DNA of 64,000 bases from Apodemus sylvaticus. Lineage: Eukaryota; Chordata; Mammalia; Rodentia; Muridae. Under the pieces are notes generated by a model. That model made no database searches, had not been told where the DNA came from, and saw nothing but the letters and a program-made list of their open reading frames with translations. Where the stretch lies: contig NC_067472.1 in NCBI RefSeq assembly GCF_947179515.1, forward strand, positions 77,179,184 through 77,243,183, given 5' to 3'. Made by a program: the position numbers and the translations under genes. This document shows positions 1-9,440 of this stretch, piece after piece; the first letter of the stretch is position 1, and every line of letters starts with the position of its first letter.

Positions 1-72
1 GTGATAAATGTGACATTTCTGATAGTTCAACAGCTGAAAAAGATTACAAAGAATTCATCTTTCTGCTGGTTC

Positions 73-215
73 AGGCCAGCAAGATGACTGAGAAAGTGGA
101 AGCGCTCACCATGACAGCAGAATTTACTGCCCAGAACCGATGGGGGAAGGACCGACTAACCCCAAAAGTTGCCTTCTGACCTCCACGTGTGCTGAGGCAC
201 ATGTGTTAACAGTAA
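73..215 (+). mobile_element. B3 SINE
   Basis: Starts with ggccagcaagatgactgag and ends with the B3-type segment ttctgacctccacgtgtgc. Diverged from consensus. Confidence 0.75.
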
Positions 216-226
216 ATGAAAAGTTT

Positions 227-395
227 GCCCTGTGTAGTGGTGTACACCTTTAATCCCAGCACGCGGGAGGCAGAAGCAGTTGTATCTCTGTGAGTTCGAG
301 GCCAGTCTGATCTACAAAGTGAGTTCCAGGACAGCCAGGATTGTTGCACTGAGACAGAGAAATCCTGTCTCAATAAGTTAAGTAATTAAAATAAA
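227..395 (+). mobile_element. B1 SINE
   Basis: Contains tttaatcccagcacgcggg and gttccaggacagccagg, and ends in gtctca plus an AT-rich tail. Confidence 0.85.
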
Positions 396-745
396 TTTTT
401 TTCTGCTAAAATTGCATTTTAATTTTAATTACTACCACTTAAACTTTATTTTACTGAAATATTATCTGTCATTCAGAGAGTAACTATACACTAATAGTTT
501 AGTTTTCAAATTCATTTCGGTTTTGACTTCTTTTCATTATGCATTAATTTCTTGAGTCAGGGTTAGCCATGGCTAGCTATGAACTCACGGTGATCCTCCA
601 GCTTCAGACTCCAAAACTGGGACTGCTTCAGACTCCAAAACTGGAACTGTTATTTCTTCTCCATCTTTACTGTTACATTTTCACCAAAAAAAAAAAACAA
701 CAACAACAAACAACCAATAGATTTCTTCAGTTGATTGTAGCTATT
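396..745. repeat. AT-rich stretch with a 2 x 24-bp tandem duplication
   Basis: Mostly unassigned AT-rich sequence. The unit at 601-624 (gcttcagactccaaaactgg plus gact) is repeated at 625-648 with one change. Confidence 0.7.
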
Positions 746-800
746 CTGCAGTGCTAGGGGTGAACCCAGGGTCATAAAACTAGGGTTTCCATGCATGATG
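745..800 (-). mobile_element. ID/B4-like SINE fragment
   Basis: Reads gtgctaggggtgaacccagg, the reverse complement of the ID internal promoter region. Short and diverged. Confidence 0.4.
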
Positions 801-904
801 GGCACACTCACACCTCAACTTCACTGTTTTTATCTCGAGGAATTAAAAATATCTTAAAGACATATCATCATTTCTAATATTTCTTGTTTTGTTTGTTTTG
901 TGTG

Positions 905-1067
905 TGTCAAAGTGGGGTAACAAATGTGCCAAGGCGCATATATGGAGGTCAGAGGATAACTTGTGGGAGTCAGTTCTTTCCTTCCTCCATGTGAGTTCCG
1001 GGGATCAAACTCCGGTTGCCAGGCTTTTGAGGCAAGTGCCTTTACCTACTGAGCCATCTTGCCAACC
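905..1067 (-). mobile_element. B3 SINE
   Basis: Reverse-oriented: ggaggtcagaggataacttg at the 3' end of the element, and actgagccatcttgccaacc marking its 5' end. Confidence 0.85.
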
Positions 1068-1355
1068 CTCATTTCCAGTCTTGACATTATGAGATTAAAA
1101 TTAGGAGACCCAGGTTACAAGTAAAGAAAGAATGCTTAGAAAAATAACATAGTTGCTTGAGGGACCCAAAGAGGACAGGAACTTCCATGGGAAACAAACA
1201 GAGTCAACTAACATGGACCCTTGGAGGTTCCCAGAGACCGAATCACCAACCAACAAGCGAGCATGGGCTGGACCTAGGTCCCCTGTGGATGTGTAGTCAA
1301 TGAGCTGCTTGGTCTTCATGTGGGGCCCCCAACAACAGGAATCTCCCTGAACTTG

Positions 1356-1612
1356 TTGCCTGCCTGCCTGCCTGCCTGCTGCCTGCCTGCCTGCCTGCCT
1401 GCTGTCTGCCTGCCTACCTGCCTGCCTGCTGCCTGCCTGCCTGCCTGCCTGCCTGCTGTCTGCCTGCCTGCCTGCCTGCCGTCTGCCTGCTGCCTACCTG
1501 CCTGCTGCCTGCCGCCTGCCGCCTGCCGCCTGCCTGCTGCCTGCTGCCTGCTGCCTGCTGCCTACCTGCCTGCTGCCTGCTGCCTACCTGCCTGCTGCCT
1601 GCTGCCTGCCTG
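1356..1612 (+). repeat. (CCTG)n array 1, with CTG interruptions
   Basis: Imperfect tetranucleotide CCTG with CTG, CCGCCTG and CCTA variants. It grew from a gttgcctgcctgtgg seed in the L1 3' UTR. On the Inpp5f sense strand it is CAGG. It creates a long spurious Leu-Pro-Ala-Cys reading frame. Confidence 0.95.
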
Positions 1613-1752
1613 TGGATCCTGTTCTCCTAACTGGGCCACCTTGTCTGGCCTCAGTGGGAAAGGATGCACCTAGTCCTACAGCAACTCGTGTAGTCAATGA
1701 GCTGCTTGGTCTTCATGTGGGGCCCCCAACAACAGGAATCTCCCTGAACTTG

Positions 1753-1875
1753 TTGCCTGCCTGCCTGCCTGCCTGCCTGCTGCCTGCCTGCCTGCCTGCC
1801 TGCCTACCTGCTGTCTGCCTGCCTACCTGCCTGCCTGCTGCCTGCCTGCTGCCTGCCTGCCTGCCTGCCTGCCGT

Positions 1876-1910
<35 letters not shown>

Positions 1911-2154
1911 CCGCGGGCCTGCTGCCTACCTGCCTGCTGCCTGCCGCCTGCCGCCTGCCGCCTGCCTGCCTGCCTGCCTGCTGTCTGCCTGCCTGCCTAC
2001 CTGCCTGCCTGCTGCCTGCCTGCCTGCCGCCTGCCTGCTGCCTACCTGCCTGCTGCCTGCCGCCTGCCGCCTGCCTGCTGCCTACCTGCCTGCTGCCTGC
2101 TGCCTACCTGCCTGCTGCCTGCTGCCTGCTGCCTACCTGCCTGCTGCCTGCCTG
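1753..2154 (+). repeat. (CCTG)n array 2
   Basis: Second, longer array in the duplicated unit. It holds runs of uninterrupted CCTG (for example 1880-1911) between CTG-rich interruptions. Confidence 0.95.
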
Positions 2155-2488
2155 TGGATCCTGTTCTCCTAACTGGGCCACCTTGTCTGGCCTCAGTGGG
2201 AAAGGATGCACCTAGTCCTACAGCAACTCGATGTGCCTAGGGGTGGGGGGGAGTGAAGGGGTAATACATAGAGGGGGGCTCCCTCTTCTCAAAGGAGGAA
2301 TGGAGGAGGATCTGTGTGAGGAGGTCTGGGAGGAGAGGGGGCTGATATTAGTATGTAAAGTTGAATGAATAAATAAATTTAATAAAAAAAAGAAAAAGAA
2401 AAATAACAGTCAACTGACCCACAAGACAGGAGTCAGAGCCTCAATCAAAAGAAGTATAGTAAGACTCTGACTCAAAATCTTAAGTTAA

Positions 2489-2623
2489 GCAGGGCGGTGG
2501 TGGCGCACACCTGTAATCCCAGCACTCTGGGAGGCAGAGGCAGGCAGATTTCTGAGTTCGAGGCCAGCCTGGTCTACAGAGTGAGTTCCAAGACAGCCAG
2601 GGCTACACAGAGAAACCCTGTCT

Positions 2624-2666
<43 letters not shown>

Positions 2667-2696
2667 GGAAAAAATAAAAAACAACAACAAAAAAAA
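2489..2696 (+). mobile_element. B1 SINE with long A tail and TSD
   Basis: Young-looking B1 whose A tail is about 40 bases. It is flanked by the exact target-site duplication cttaagttaa at 2479-2488 and 2697-2706. Confidence 0.95.
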
Positions 2697-2732
2697 CTTA
2701 AGTTAAAAACATCAAAAAACATAAATTAAAAA

Positions 2733-2880
2733 CAGGTATATTGGCACAAATTTTTAACCTCAAACCTTGGGGCATAGAGGCAGGCAGATCTCTGTGAGTT
2801 CAAGACCAACCTGATCCACATAGTGAATTTCAAGCCAGCCAGGACTACACAATTTTGAGAACCTGTCTCAAAATTTAAAA
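2733..2880 (+). mobile_element. old B1 SINE
   Basis: Diverged body with gaggcaggcagatctctgtg and gccagccaggactacacaa. Confidence 0.75.
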
Positions 2881-2892
2881 AATAAGTAAAGA

Positions 2893-2998
2893 GCCAGTAA
2901 TAGTGGTGCATGCCGGTAATCTCCACCGTTATCCAGGCTAAAGCAAGAGGATCTTGAGTTTCAGGCCACCTGGTCTTATGGCAAGATTGTTTCTCAAA
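2893..2998 (+). mobile_element. PB1/B4-like SINE fragment
   Basis: Weak B1-type pattern (gtggtgcatgccggtaatct, then aagcaagaggatcttgagtt), heavily diverged. Confidence 0.5.
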
Positions 2999-3388
2999 AT
3001 AAACAAAACCAAAGAGGCCTGCCTATCTGACTGGGGTTGTACACCACAGCAACCTGATGCAACACCTACCCCAGAAACAGCACAGTGAGCAGCGGAAACA
3101 GGAAGTGTTAAATGCTACGTGTGATTACAAAGTATCAGTATGAAACGGAGGGGGAAACGGGACACTGAGGAAAGACTGTTCTGTCTCATTTCAGATCTCT
3201 GTCTGCATATTAACTGCAGTGCCACACAGAACTACCTCCTCTTAAAGGTCCTTTTCAAGGGCTAGAGAGATAGTGTGATGAGTGGCAGGCAGATCTGTCG
3301 TACTCTCTCAAGCCCTGATGTATACAAAAGGCTCCCGAGGGGAGCTACAGCTTTGGATCCTGAGAGCCCAACTCTTCCCCCTGAAGAA
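2999..3388. other. intron sequence, mostly unassigned
   Basis: A possible B2 head (gggctagagagatagtgtga) sits at 3259-3300. Nothing else was recognised. Confidence 0.5.
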
Positions 3389-3605
3389 GTGGTTCTCAAG
3401 CCTCTTAACACTGCAATCTTTTAATACCGTTCATGTTGTAGTGACCCCAACCATAAATTATTTTTATTGCTACCTCATAACTGTAATCTTGCTACTATTA
3501 TGAAATGTAATATAAGTATTTATATTTTCTGATGTTCGTAGGTGACCCTTATGAAAAGGTCATTCAACCCCAAAGGAGTCATGACCCACAGGTTGAGAAC
3601 CACTG
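3389..3605 (+). mobile_element. URR1-like non-autonomous hAT (Charlie-type) DNA transposon
   Basis: Terminal inverted repeats agtggttctcaa (3389-3400) and ttgagaaccact (3593-3604) bound a 217-bp element. It has the typical internal text gtgaccccaaccataaatta and taactgtaat. There is no transposase. The family name is from memory. Confidence 0.85.
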
Positions 3606-3924
3606 AGTTATGGTTATCAGACCCAAGGATACTGCATGCATACTTGGTCTATGACATACTTGAATTGTCCTGAGTTTCCCTTTGTGAAACATTGCTTGTC
3701 TAGCATCCAGCTGACTTCAACCATCATATGAAAGTTTCTTCTGTCTGTCTCCTTCCCTGAAAACTGCATATGTGATGTTGGACTACTTAATAAACTCGTT
3801 CAGATAACTCGCTCATAGCTTATATGAGACCTCCTGGACCTCAATTTTCCCATCCCCTCTATTTTCTGATCTCCTGGTCCTTCCTCTCAAGAATCTGTCA
3901 CTGAAGAATGACCAAGATCTTAGT
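3606..3924. other. intron sequence, nothing recognised
   Basis: No gene or clear repeat seen. A cytosine-rich pyrimidine stretch lies around 3840-3900. Confidence 0.5.
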
Positions 3925-4095
3925 CCAGGTCAGTGGTGCAACCATTAAGAGCACTTGTTGCTCTTACAGAGGATGATCAGTTCCCAGAACCCACAAGCTG
4001 GCTGGAACTCCAGTTCCAGAGCATCTGACACCTTCTGACCTCCACGGCACTGCACACTGAGTGCACTTACTCACATACACTTAGACACAAATATA
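3925..4095 (+). mobile_element. B2/B3-type SINE
   Basis: Has ccattaagagcacttgttgc (B2 A/B-box region) and ttctgacctccacggcactg. Confidence 0.75.
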
Positions 4096-4097
4096 AA

Positions 4098-4234
4098 GCC
4101 AGGCGGTGGTGGCGCACACCTCCCAACACTTGGGAGGCAGAGGCAGGTGGGGTTCTGAGTTCGAGGCCAGCCTGGTCTACAGGGCTATACAGAGAAACCC
4201 TGTCTCAAAAAACTAAAAAAAAAAAAAAAAAAGA
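4098..4234 (+). mobile_element. B1 SINE with internal deletion
   Basis: After ggcctggtctaca the usual gagtgagttccaggacagcca segment is missing, joining directly to gggctatacagag. The tail is ctcaaaaaactaaa. Confidence 0.9.
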
Positions 4235-4262
4235 GTTTTTCTATTATAAAAATACTGTGATA

Positions 4263-4440
4263 GTTGGGCATGGTGGTGCACGCCTGTAACCCCAGCATTG
4301 GGGAGGCAGAGGCAGGTGGATTTCTGAGTTTGAGGCCAGCTTGGTCTACAGAGTGAGTTCCAGGACAGCCAGGGCTACACAGAGAAACCCTGTCTCGGCA
4401 AAAAAACAAAAACAAAAACAAAACAAAAAATAAATATAAA
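4263..4440 (+). mobile_element. B1 SINE (member of the duplicated segment)
   Basis: Starts gttgggcatggtggtgcacg. It carries the private variant gaggccagcttggtctac shared with the copy at 4753. Confidence 0.9.
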
Positions 4441-4571
4441 TAAACCTTATTTAAAAATCTCTTTTAAAAAAAATAGAACATCCTGTAAAATCATGACTTC
4501 ATGATAGCATAACTTTCCATTTAAGAAAGTATTTTCACACATAAATATTTAATTAAGAATCTTTCTATTGC

Positions 4572-4727
4572 TAGGCAGTGGTGGTGCACACCTTTAATCC
4601 CAGCATTGGGAATTGAGGTAGAAGCAGGCAGATGTCTGAGTTCAAGGCCAGCCTGGTCTACAGAGTAAGTTCTAGGACAGCCAGGGCTATACAGAGAAAC
4701 CCTGTCTCAAAAAACTAAAAAGAATTT
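4572..4727 (+). mobile_element. B1 SINE
   Basis: Begins gctaggcagtggtggtgcac. It has a small insertion, gaattgaggtagaag, in place of gggaggcagag. Confidence 0.85.
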
Positions 4728-4752
4728 TTCTATTATAAAAATAACTGTGATA

Positions 4753-4915
4753 GTTGGGCATGGTGGTGCACGCCTGTAACCCCAGCATTGAGGAGGCAGA
4801 GGCAGGTGGATTTCTGAGTTTGAGGCCAGCTTGGTCTACAGAGTGAGTTCCAGGACAGCCAGGGCTATACAGACAAACCCTGACTCAAAACAACAACAAC
4901 AACAACAACAAAAAT
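4753..4915 (+). mobile_element. B1 SINE (second copy of the duplicated segment)
   Basis: Near-identical to the B1 at 4263. Its tail differs, as (CAA)n at about 4890-4912. Confidence 0.9.
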
Positions 4916-5199
4916 ACTGTGATAAATGATGAATTTTATACAAATATTTTACTTGTTTTCATCCTTACTAGCTTTAAGGTAGATTCCCAGGAATAAATTA
5001 GTAGTCACAACATTTAAAAAATTAAGGCTCTCGAGCATTACCAAATTACTTCTATAAATGTTATGTCACATTGATTTCTGCCAAAAGCATATTTAAAGGT
5101 TTATTTTAAAATTTACTTATATATAATGTTCCTGTATATATGTATACAATATATATAATATTTACATATATATACAGGTAAATTTTAAAACACACACAC
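4916..5199. other. AT-rich intron sequence with TA/CA microsatellite
   Basis: Unassigned. An alternating TA-rich tract lies at about 5118-5176 and a short (CA)n at 5191-5204. Confidence 0.6.
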
Positions 5200-5326
5200 A
5201 CACTGAGACGGGGTCTCTGTATGTAGTCCTTGCTGTCCTGAAGCTCACTATGTAGCCCAAGTTAGTCTGAACTAATAGAGATCCACCTGTCTCTGCTTCC
5301 TGATTACTGAAATTAACAGTATGCAG
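5200..5326 (-). mobile_element. old B1 SINE
   Basis: Reverse B1: gagacggggtctctgtatgt through gatccacctgtctctgcttc. Confidence 0.75.
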
Positions 5327-5330
5327 CCTG

Positions 5331-5358
5331 GGCTGGTGAGAAGGCTCAGTGGTTAAAA
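5331..5358 (+). mobile_element. B2 SINE, 5' piece split by an L1
   Basis: ggctggtgagaaggctcagt is the B2 start. The rest of this B2 resumes at 6444 after the L1. Confidence 0.8.
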
Positions 5359-6443
5359 TTAGACATAGTACTATCTGTGGACCCAACTATACCACTCCTG
5401 GGCATATACCCAGAACGTGCTCCTACATGTAATAAGGACACATGCTCCACTATGTTCATAGCTGCCTTATTTATAATAGCCAGAAGCTGGAAAGAACCCA
5501 GATGTCCCTCAACAGAGGAATGGATACAGAAATTGTGGTATATATACACAATGGAGTACTATTCAGCTATTAAAAACAATGAATTCATGAAATTCTTAGG
5601 CAAATAGATGGAACTAGAAAGTGTCATCCTAAGCGAGGTAACCCAATCACAAAAGAACACACATGGTATGCACTCACTAATAAGTAGATACTAGTCCAAA
5701 AGCTCAAAATAAACAATTTAGAATTCACCCAGCAAAGGAAGCTCAAGAAGGAGGAGGACTTAAGTGAGAGTGCTATGGTTCCTCTGAGAAAGGGAACATA
5801 ATACTCACAGGAGCAATAAGGGAGGCAATGTGTGGAGCAGAGTCTGAAGTAAAGGCCACCCAGAGACTGCCCTACCTGGGGATTCATCTTATAAACAGTC
5901 ACCAAACCCCGACACTATAACAAGAAGTGTGTACCAAAAGGAACATGCCATGGCTGTCTCCAGAGGGGCCCTGCCAGATACAAATACAAAGGCAGAAACT
6001 AGCAACCAACTATTGGACTGGGCTTGGGGTCCCCAATGGAGGATCTGGAGGGTGGTCCGGAGGAGCTAAAGGGGTTTACAGCCCCATGGGAAGAACACCC
6101 AGATGCCTCAAGACTCCCAGGGACTGAACCATCAACCAAGGGGTACACATGGTTTGAGCCAAAAATGTGGCAGAGGAATGCCTTGTTGGGCATCAGTGGG
6201 AGGAGTGGTCTTTGGTCAGGTAAAAGCTCAATAGAGGCCCCAACAAAGGGAAGGGGGGGGGGGGGTGAAGTGCGAGTGTGTCCGGTAGAGGGGCATATAC
6301 ATAGAGGTAGGGGGTGGGAGGAAGGGTAGGGAATCTTTGGGGAGGGGGGCTTTTGGGAGGGGGGAGATTGGGAAAGATTTTACCATTGACAATGTAAATG
6401 AAGAAGATACTCAAGAAAAATTAAAAAAAAAAAAAAAAAAAAA
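5357..6443 (+). mobile_element. 5'-truncated L1: end of ORF2 plus 3' UTR and A tail
   Basis: 5377-5690 encodes a decayed end of L1 ORF2 (recognisable DPTIPLLGIYP near its start and YTMEYYSAIKN near 5545). It is cut by a TAG at 5605-5607 and lacks the reverse transcriptase and endonuclease. The 3' UTR follows, with a G-rich tract at 6249-6375, and a poly(A) of about 22 at 6421-6443. It inserted into a B2. Confidence 0.9.
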
Positions 6444-6515
6444 AGAGCACCAAAAGTTCTTTCAGAGGTCATAAGTTCAGTTCCTAGCAACCACATGGTG
6501 GCTCACAGCCATCTG
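6444..6515 (+). mobile_element. B2 SINE, 3' piece after the L1
   Basis: Begins gagcaccaaaagttctttca and runs to ctagcaaccacatggtggct, continuing the B2 begun at 5331. Confidence 0.8.
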
Positions 6516-7435
6516 CTTTGCCCTTCTTGTTAGTATCTTTAATTTCCCTGTGAGACTAAGACAGGAAAAATATTCCTGCAGGTTAAGAGTTCTGCTTGCA
6601 GTTAATAATAAATTCCTGTTTGTCCAAACAAAACATAAGATGGTTTGTTTGACCCATCTGATGGAATGTGCCTGATCACAAGTGGGCAGGAAATACATGG
6701 GCAGGAAATACGTCAGGGTGTATGCTTGTCCCTGACTGGAACTGATAGGAAATATGAATGATCAGTTTTACCTTGTTAGGCCTCTACAAAACATAGCATG
6801 TGGCCATTTTCTGGAAACTCAGAGGCGGACTTGACTAGAGTCAATCCTGGTGCGTATTTAATTAAAACTGGCTTTAAATTGTAAAGTGGTCTTATTCTTG
6901 ACCAGTGGGATTAACACTAGCAGATGTGAAGCCCTAGAGTATATTTCTTGTTGACCTATGAATCCTTTGTGTACTCAGGACTTCAAATCTTTGACTTGTT
7001 TGCAGATGCTGTGTTTTTATCTTTTGTACAAATCTATCTTAAAGTTTAAAAGAGCATTCCTTACCTAGCACCAATTATGAATTAGCTGCTTTATCTGTTA
7101 CTTTTAAATGTGTTACTCTAACCTTTACACCAACAACCAGTCTGTCAAGCCTCTATCAGACATGCCAAGTCTCACATCTGCCAACACAGATGTCCTGCTG
7201 AAGAGAGAGCACCAGCTCTCTTAACCCTGACACCCTGCCCTCCAGAGGTTACAACTGTAATAAGCCTCACGGCCAGGACAAGAGGGACTACTGAAGATGT
7301 GCTCTGGAATTTGTTCCATTGTCAGGGACATACATGTCGAATACCTGTAAGGACGCAAGCTCAAAGATACAGAAGTAAAGAAGCAGGGTGAGGGCTGTCA
7401 TTCAAAGGTAGAGGGTTTGCCCTAGGTCCAGGCAG
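6516..7435. other. unassigned sequence, perhaps part of an old LTR
   Basis: 6540-6910 (gtgagactaagacaggaaaa, ggaaatacgtcagggtgtat) has the look of an ERV LTR, but no terminal repeats were found. A 15-base near-repeat, gggcaggaaatac, occurs twice at about 6686-6713. The remainder is unassigned. Confidence 0.35.
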
Positions 7436-7775
7436 GGGCAGCAGAGATGACTAGGTGGTGACAGTGATTGCTGATCAATCATGAGGCCTACAGTTTGGAT
7501 CCCAGGACCCACGGAAGAAGCTGGGTGTCCAGCCCCCAATTTGGGGGTGAAGGTGGAAGCACAAGAATCTCTAGGGTTTGCTGGCTCCTAGCCTAGCTAA
7601 GAAAACACAGCCTCGGGTTCAGGGAGAGACCCTGACTCAATGGAATAGGTCAACCAAAAAAGAAGACTATACCAAAGGCTCCCTCCTCGTCTCTATATGT
7701 GCACAGACACATGTAACCAACCACCCGCCCCCCCACTCCACTATTCCCCACACAAGCACACATACATCACTGTAG
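7436..7775 (+). mobile_element. RSINE1/B4 SINE
   Basis: Tandem structure of a B2/ID-like head (ggcagcagagatgactaggt) and a B1-like tail (ggttcagggagagaccctgact), ending in a C/A-rich tail. Confidence 0.75.
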
Positions 7776-7779
7776 AGAG

Positions 7780-8185
7780 AATCTATTAATAAGCATCACC
7801 TGTCAATAAAAAAAAGCTTATGGCCAATGAGCTGAGGGAGAAAATAGGAGGTGGGACATCCTGCAGAAATAGAAAGAATTCTGGGAAATAGTCAGAGGCA
7901 TGGGAGATTCACCATAAACACTGTGGATGGAGATATACCAGCAAGTAGCTAAACTCAGGTTAGAATAAACAGATTTGCCCCAGGAACTCTGAGGAAACAG
8001 ACATCAGAAGACAAGGGGAGTAAACCAGCCATGTAGCTGAATCCAGTTAGAATAAAAGGGATAGTACATTAAGAGCAAGTCAGAGAACAAGCTAAAGCTT
8101 ATGGCCTAGGCATTTATTAATAAATAATTAGAATCACAGTTGTTATTTCTGGGAACTAAGTGGCTATGAGGAAAAGCTTCTTTTT
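7780..8185 (+). mobile_element. probable ERV LTR fragment
   Basis: Segments such as ccaatgagctgagggagaaa and tatggcctaggcatttatta followed by aataaataatt resemble a rodent ERVK-type LTR with a polyadenylation region. Ends not defined. Confidence 0.45.
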
Positions 8186-8784
8186 TTTAACAATACACAG
8201 ACACAAACAACAAATAAATTAATTAAACATAAACAGCAACAACAATAGAGTAGTATCTAGGCAACATAACCGTAGGTTCGGTGGACATCTGAAGAGGACT
8301 GGCAGCAAACTGAGGCCAGCTAAGGAGAGACTTAGGGAAGCAAAGGGCAGTGAGCCCGCACTTCCTGGAGTCTACAGTGGGCAGGCTTATGGCCGGGGGT
8401 TTTATCTCAGGTGGCAGAACCAATGCTCACCCAAAAGTTAAACAGTGCTTGCAATTGTCTGAGGTCCACATTGAGAAATACTGTTCACACCATGACCTGG
8501 TGAACACATTCAAATATGTAAGTGGCAGAAATACAGCTTCCTGGATGGGGACTGGGAGCAGGGAAACCAGCAGTTACTGCAGAAAAAGAAATGACAAACA
8601 AGCTTGGGAGGTGGGGAGGCAGCAGACTTGTGAGTCACCAAGTCCCCTGCAGATACCAGACACAAGACGTGCATATGATGCACATGTACATATAGAAAAT
8701 AAATAATCTAGAAAAAAATCTAGATTTCTAGAAAAAAAATTCTAGATAAAAATCTAGAAAAAATTTAAAAGCTGGAAGAAGAGG
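8186..8784. repeat. unassigned sequence ending in a TCTAGA cluster
   Basis: 8186-8700 not recognised. At 8707-8760 the hexamer tctaga recurs five times, separated by A-runs. Confidence 0.6.
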
Positions 8785-9030
8785 TTGGGATGGCTCAGTG
8801 GGTACAAGCCTACTGTACAGGCATGATGACCGAGTTCAGATCCCCACACCACGTAACAGGCAGAGCCCAGTGGCAGATACCTGCAGCACGGGCAAGAGGG
8901 CGACTGGGGCTTACTGACAGTCATTTAGCTGAGGCAGGGAGAGGGGGACCTCCAGGTTCAGTCAGAGACTTGACCTCAAAGGTAAGAGAGCAAAGAGCAA
9001 TAGCAGATACCTGGTAACCTCTCCTGGCCT
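8785..9030 (+). mobile_element. RSINE1/B4 SINE
   Basis: gttgggatggctcagtgggt head, gaccgagttcagatccccac middle and ccaggttcagtcagagactt tail. Confidence 0.85.
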
Positions 9031-9033
9031 CTA

Positions 9034-9048
9034 CATACACACACAACA

Positions 9049-9091
<43 letters not shown>

Positions 9092-9235
9092 ACAGGAAAC
9101 ATACACACAATAGGAAACACTTATACATACACAATAAACACATCCATACACACACAACAGGAGGCACATACACACGTAAACATACACAGACACAGGACAA
9201 AAACACACTCATATACCAAAACACACATTCCAAAA
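9034..9235 (+). repeat. (CA)n microsatellite grown from the RSINE1 tail
   Basis: Uninterrupted CA at about 9051-9088, then imperfect CA/TACA repeats out to 9235. Confidence 0.9.
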
Positions 9236-9355
9236 ACAAACAAATATTAAACAGTGTATTACAAAGATTAATAGTAAAAGAGAAGTGACACCTCAGAGGA
9301 CACACTGGGAAGGGTGGGAGAGAAAAATGACTGTATACTAAAGATTACACTGAGG

Positions 9356-9440
9356 GTGGAGATCAGCTCAGCCGGAAGAAGGCCTATCTAGCATATACAA
9401 GGCCCAGGGTTCATCCCCAGCACTGCATAAAGTAGGCATT
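9356..9440 (+). mobile_element. ID-type SINE
   Basis: cagctcagccggaagaaggc, then ggcccagggttcatccccag, the ID A- and B-box regions. Confidence 0.75.

Larger units (their letters stand above)
1291..2230 (+). repeat. tandem duplication within the L1 3' UTR
   Basis: Two units start with gtgtagtcaatgagctgctt (1291 and 1688) and end with ctacagcaactcg (1688 and 2230). The flanks of the two copies are almost identical. They differ mainly in the length of the CCTG array, about 257 versus about 400 bp. The extra copy arose after L1 insertion. Confidence 0.9.
1140..2403 (+). mobile_element. L1 3' UTR fragment with internal duplication
   Basis: Flanking pieces such as ggttcccagagaccgaatca, tggatcctgttctcctaact and the G-rich gggggctccctcttctcaaa belong to a rodent L1 3' UTR. 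It ends in an A-rich tail at 2380-2403. No ORF2 coding sequence remains. It is inflated by two CCTG arrays and a duplication, listed separately. Confidence 0.8.
4181..4870 (+). repeat. 490-bp tandem segmental duplication with B1 breakpoints
   Basis: The sequence from about 4181 (end of one B1, ctaaaaa tail, non-repeat ttctattataaaaa and the following B1) recurs from about 4670. The offset is 490 bases and private B1 variants are shared. Confidence 0.8.

Noticed and set aside
1356..2154. CRISPR-like or other direct-repeat/spacer array
   Set aside because: The periodicity is 3-4 bases with no unique spacers, and the DNA is mammalian. It is a microsatellite.
1320..2172. Long open frames encoding Leu-Pro-Ala-Cys repeats
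   Set aside because: They are translations of the (CCTG)n arrays in an L1 3' UTR. The repeat lacks stop codons in several frames, so openness is not evidence of coding.
5377..5607. L1 ORF2-like frame as a gene
   Set aside because: Only the C-terminal end of L1 ORF2 is present, with a stop and no reverse transcriptase or endonuclease. A dead fossil.
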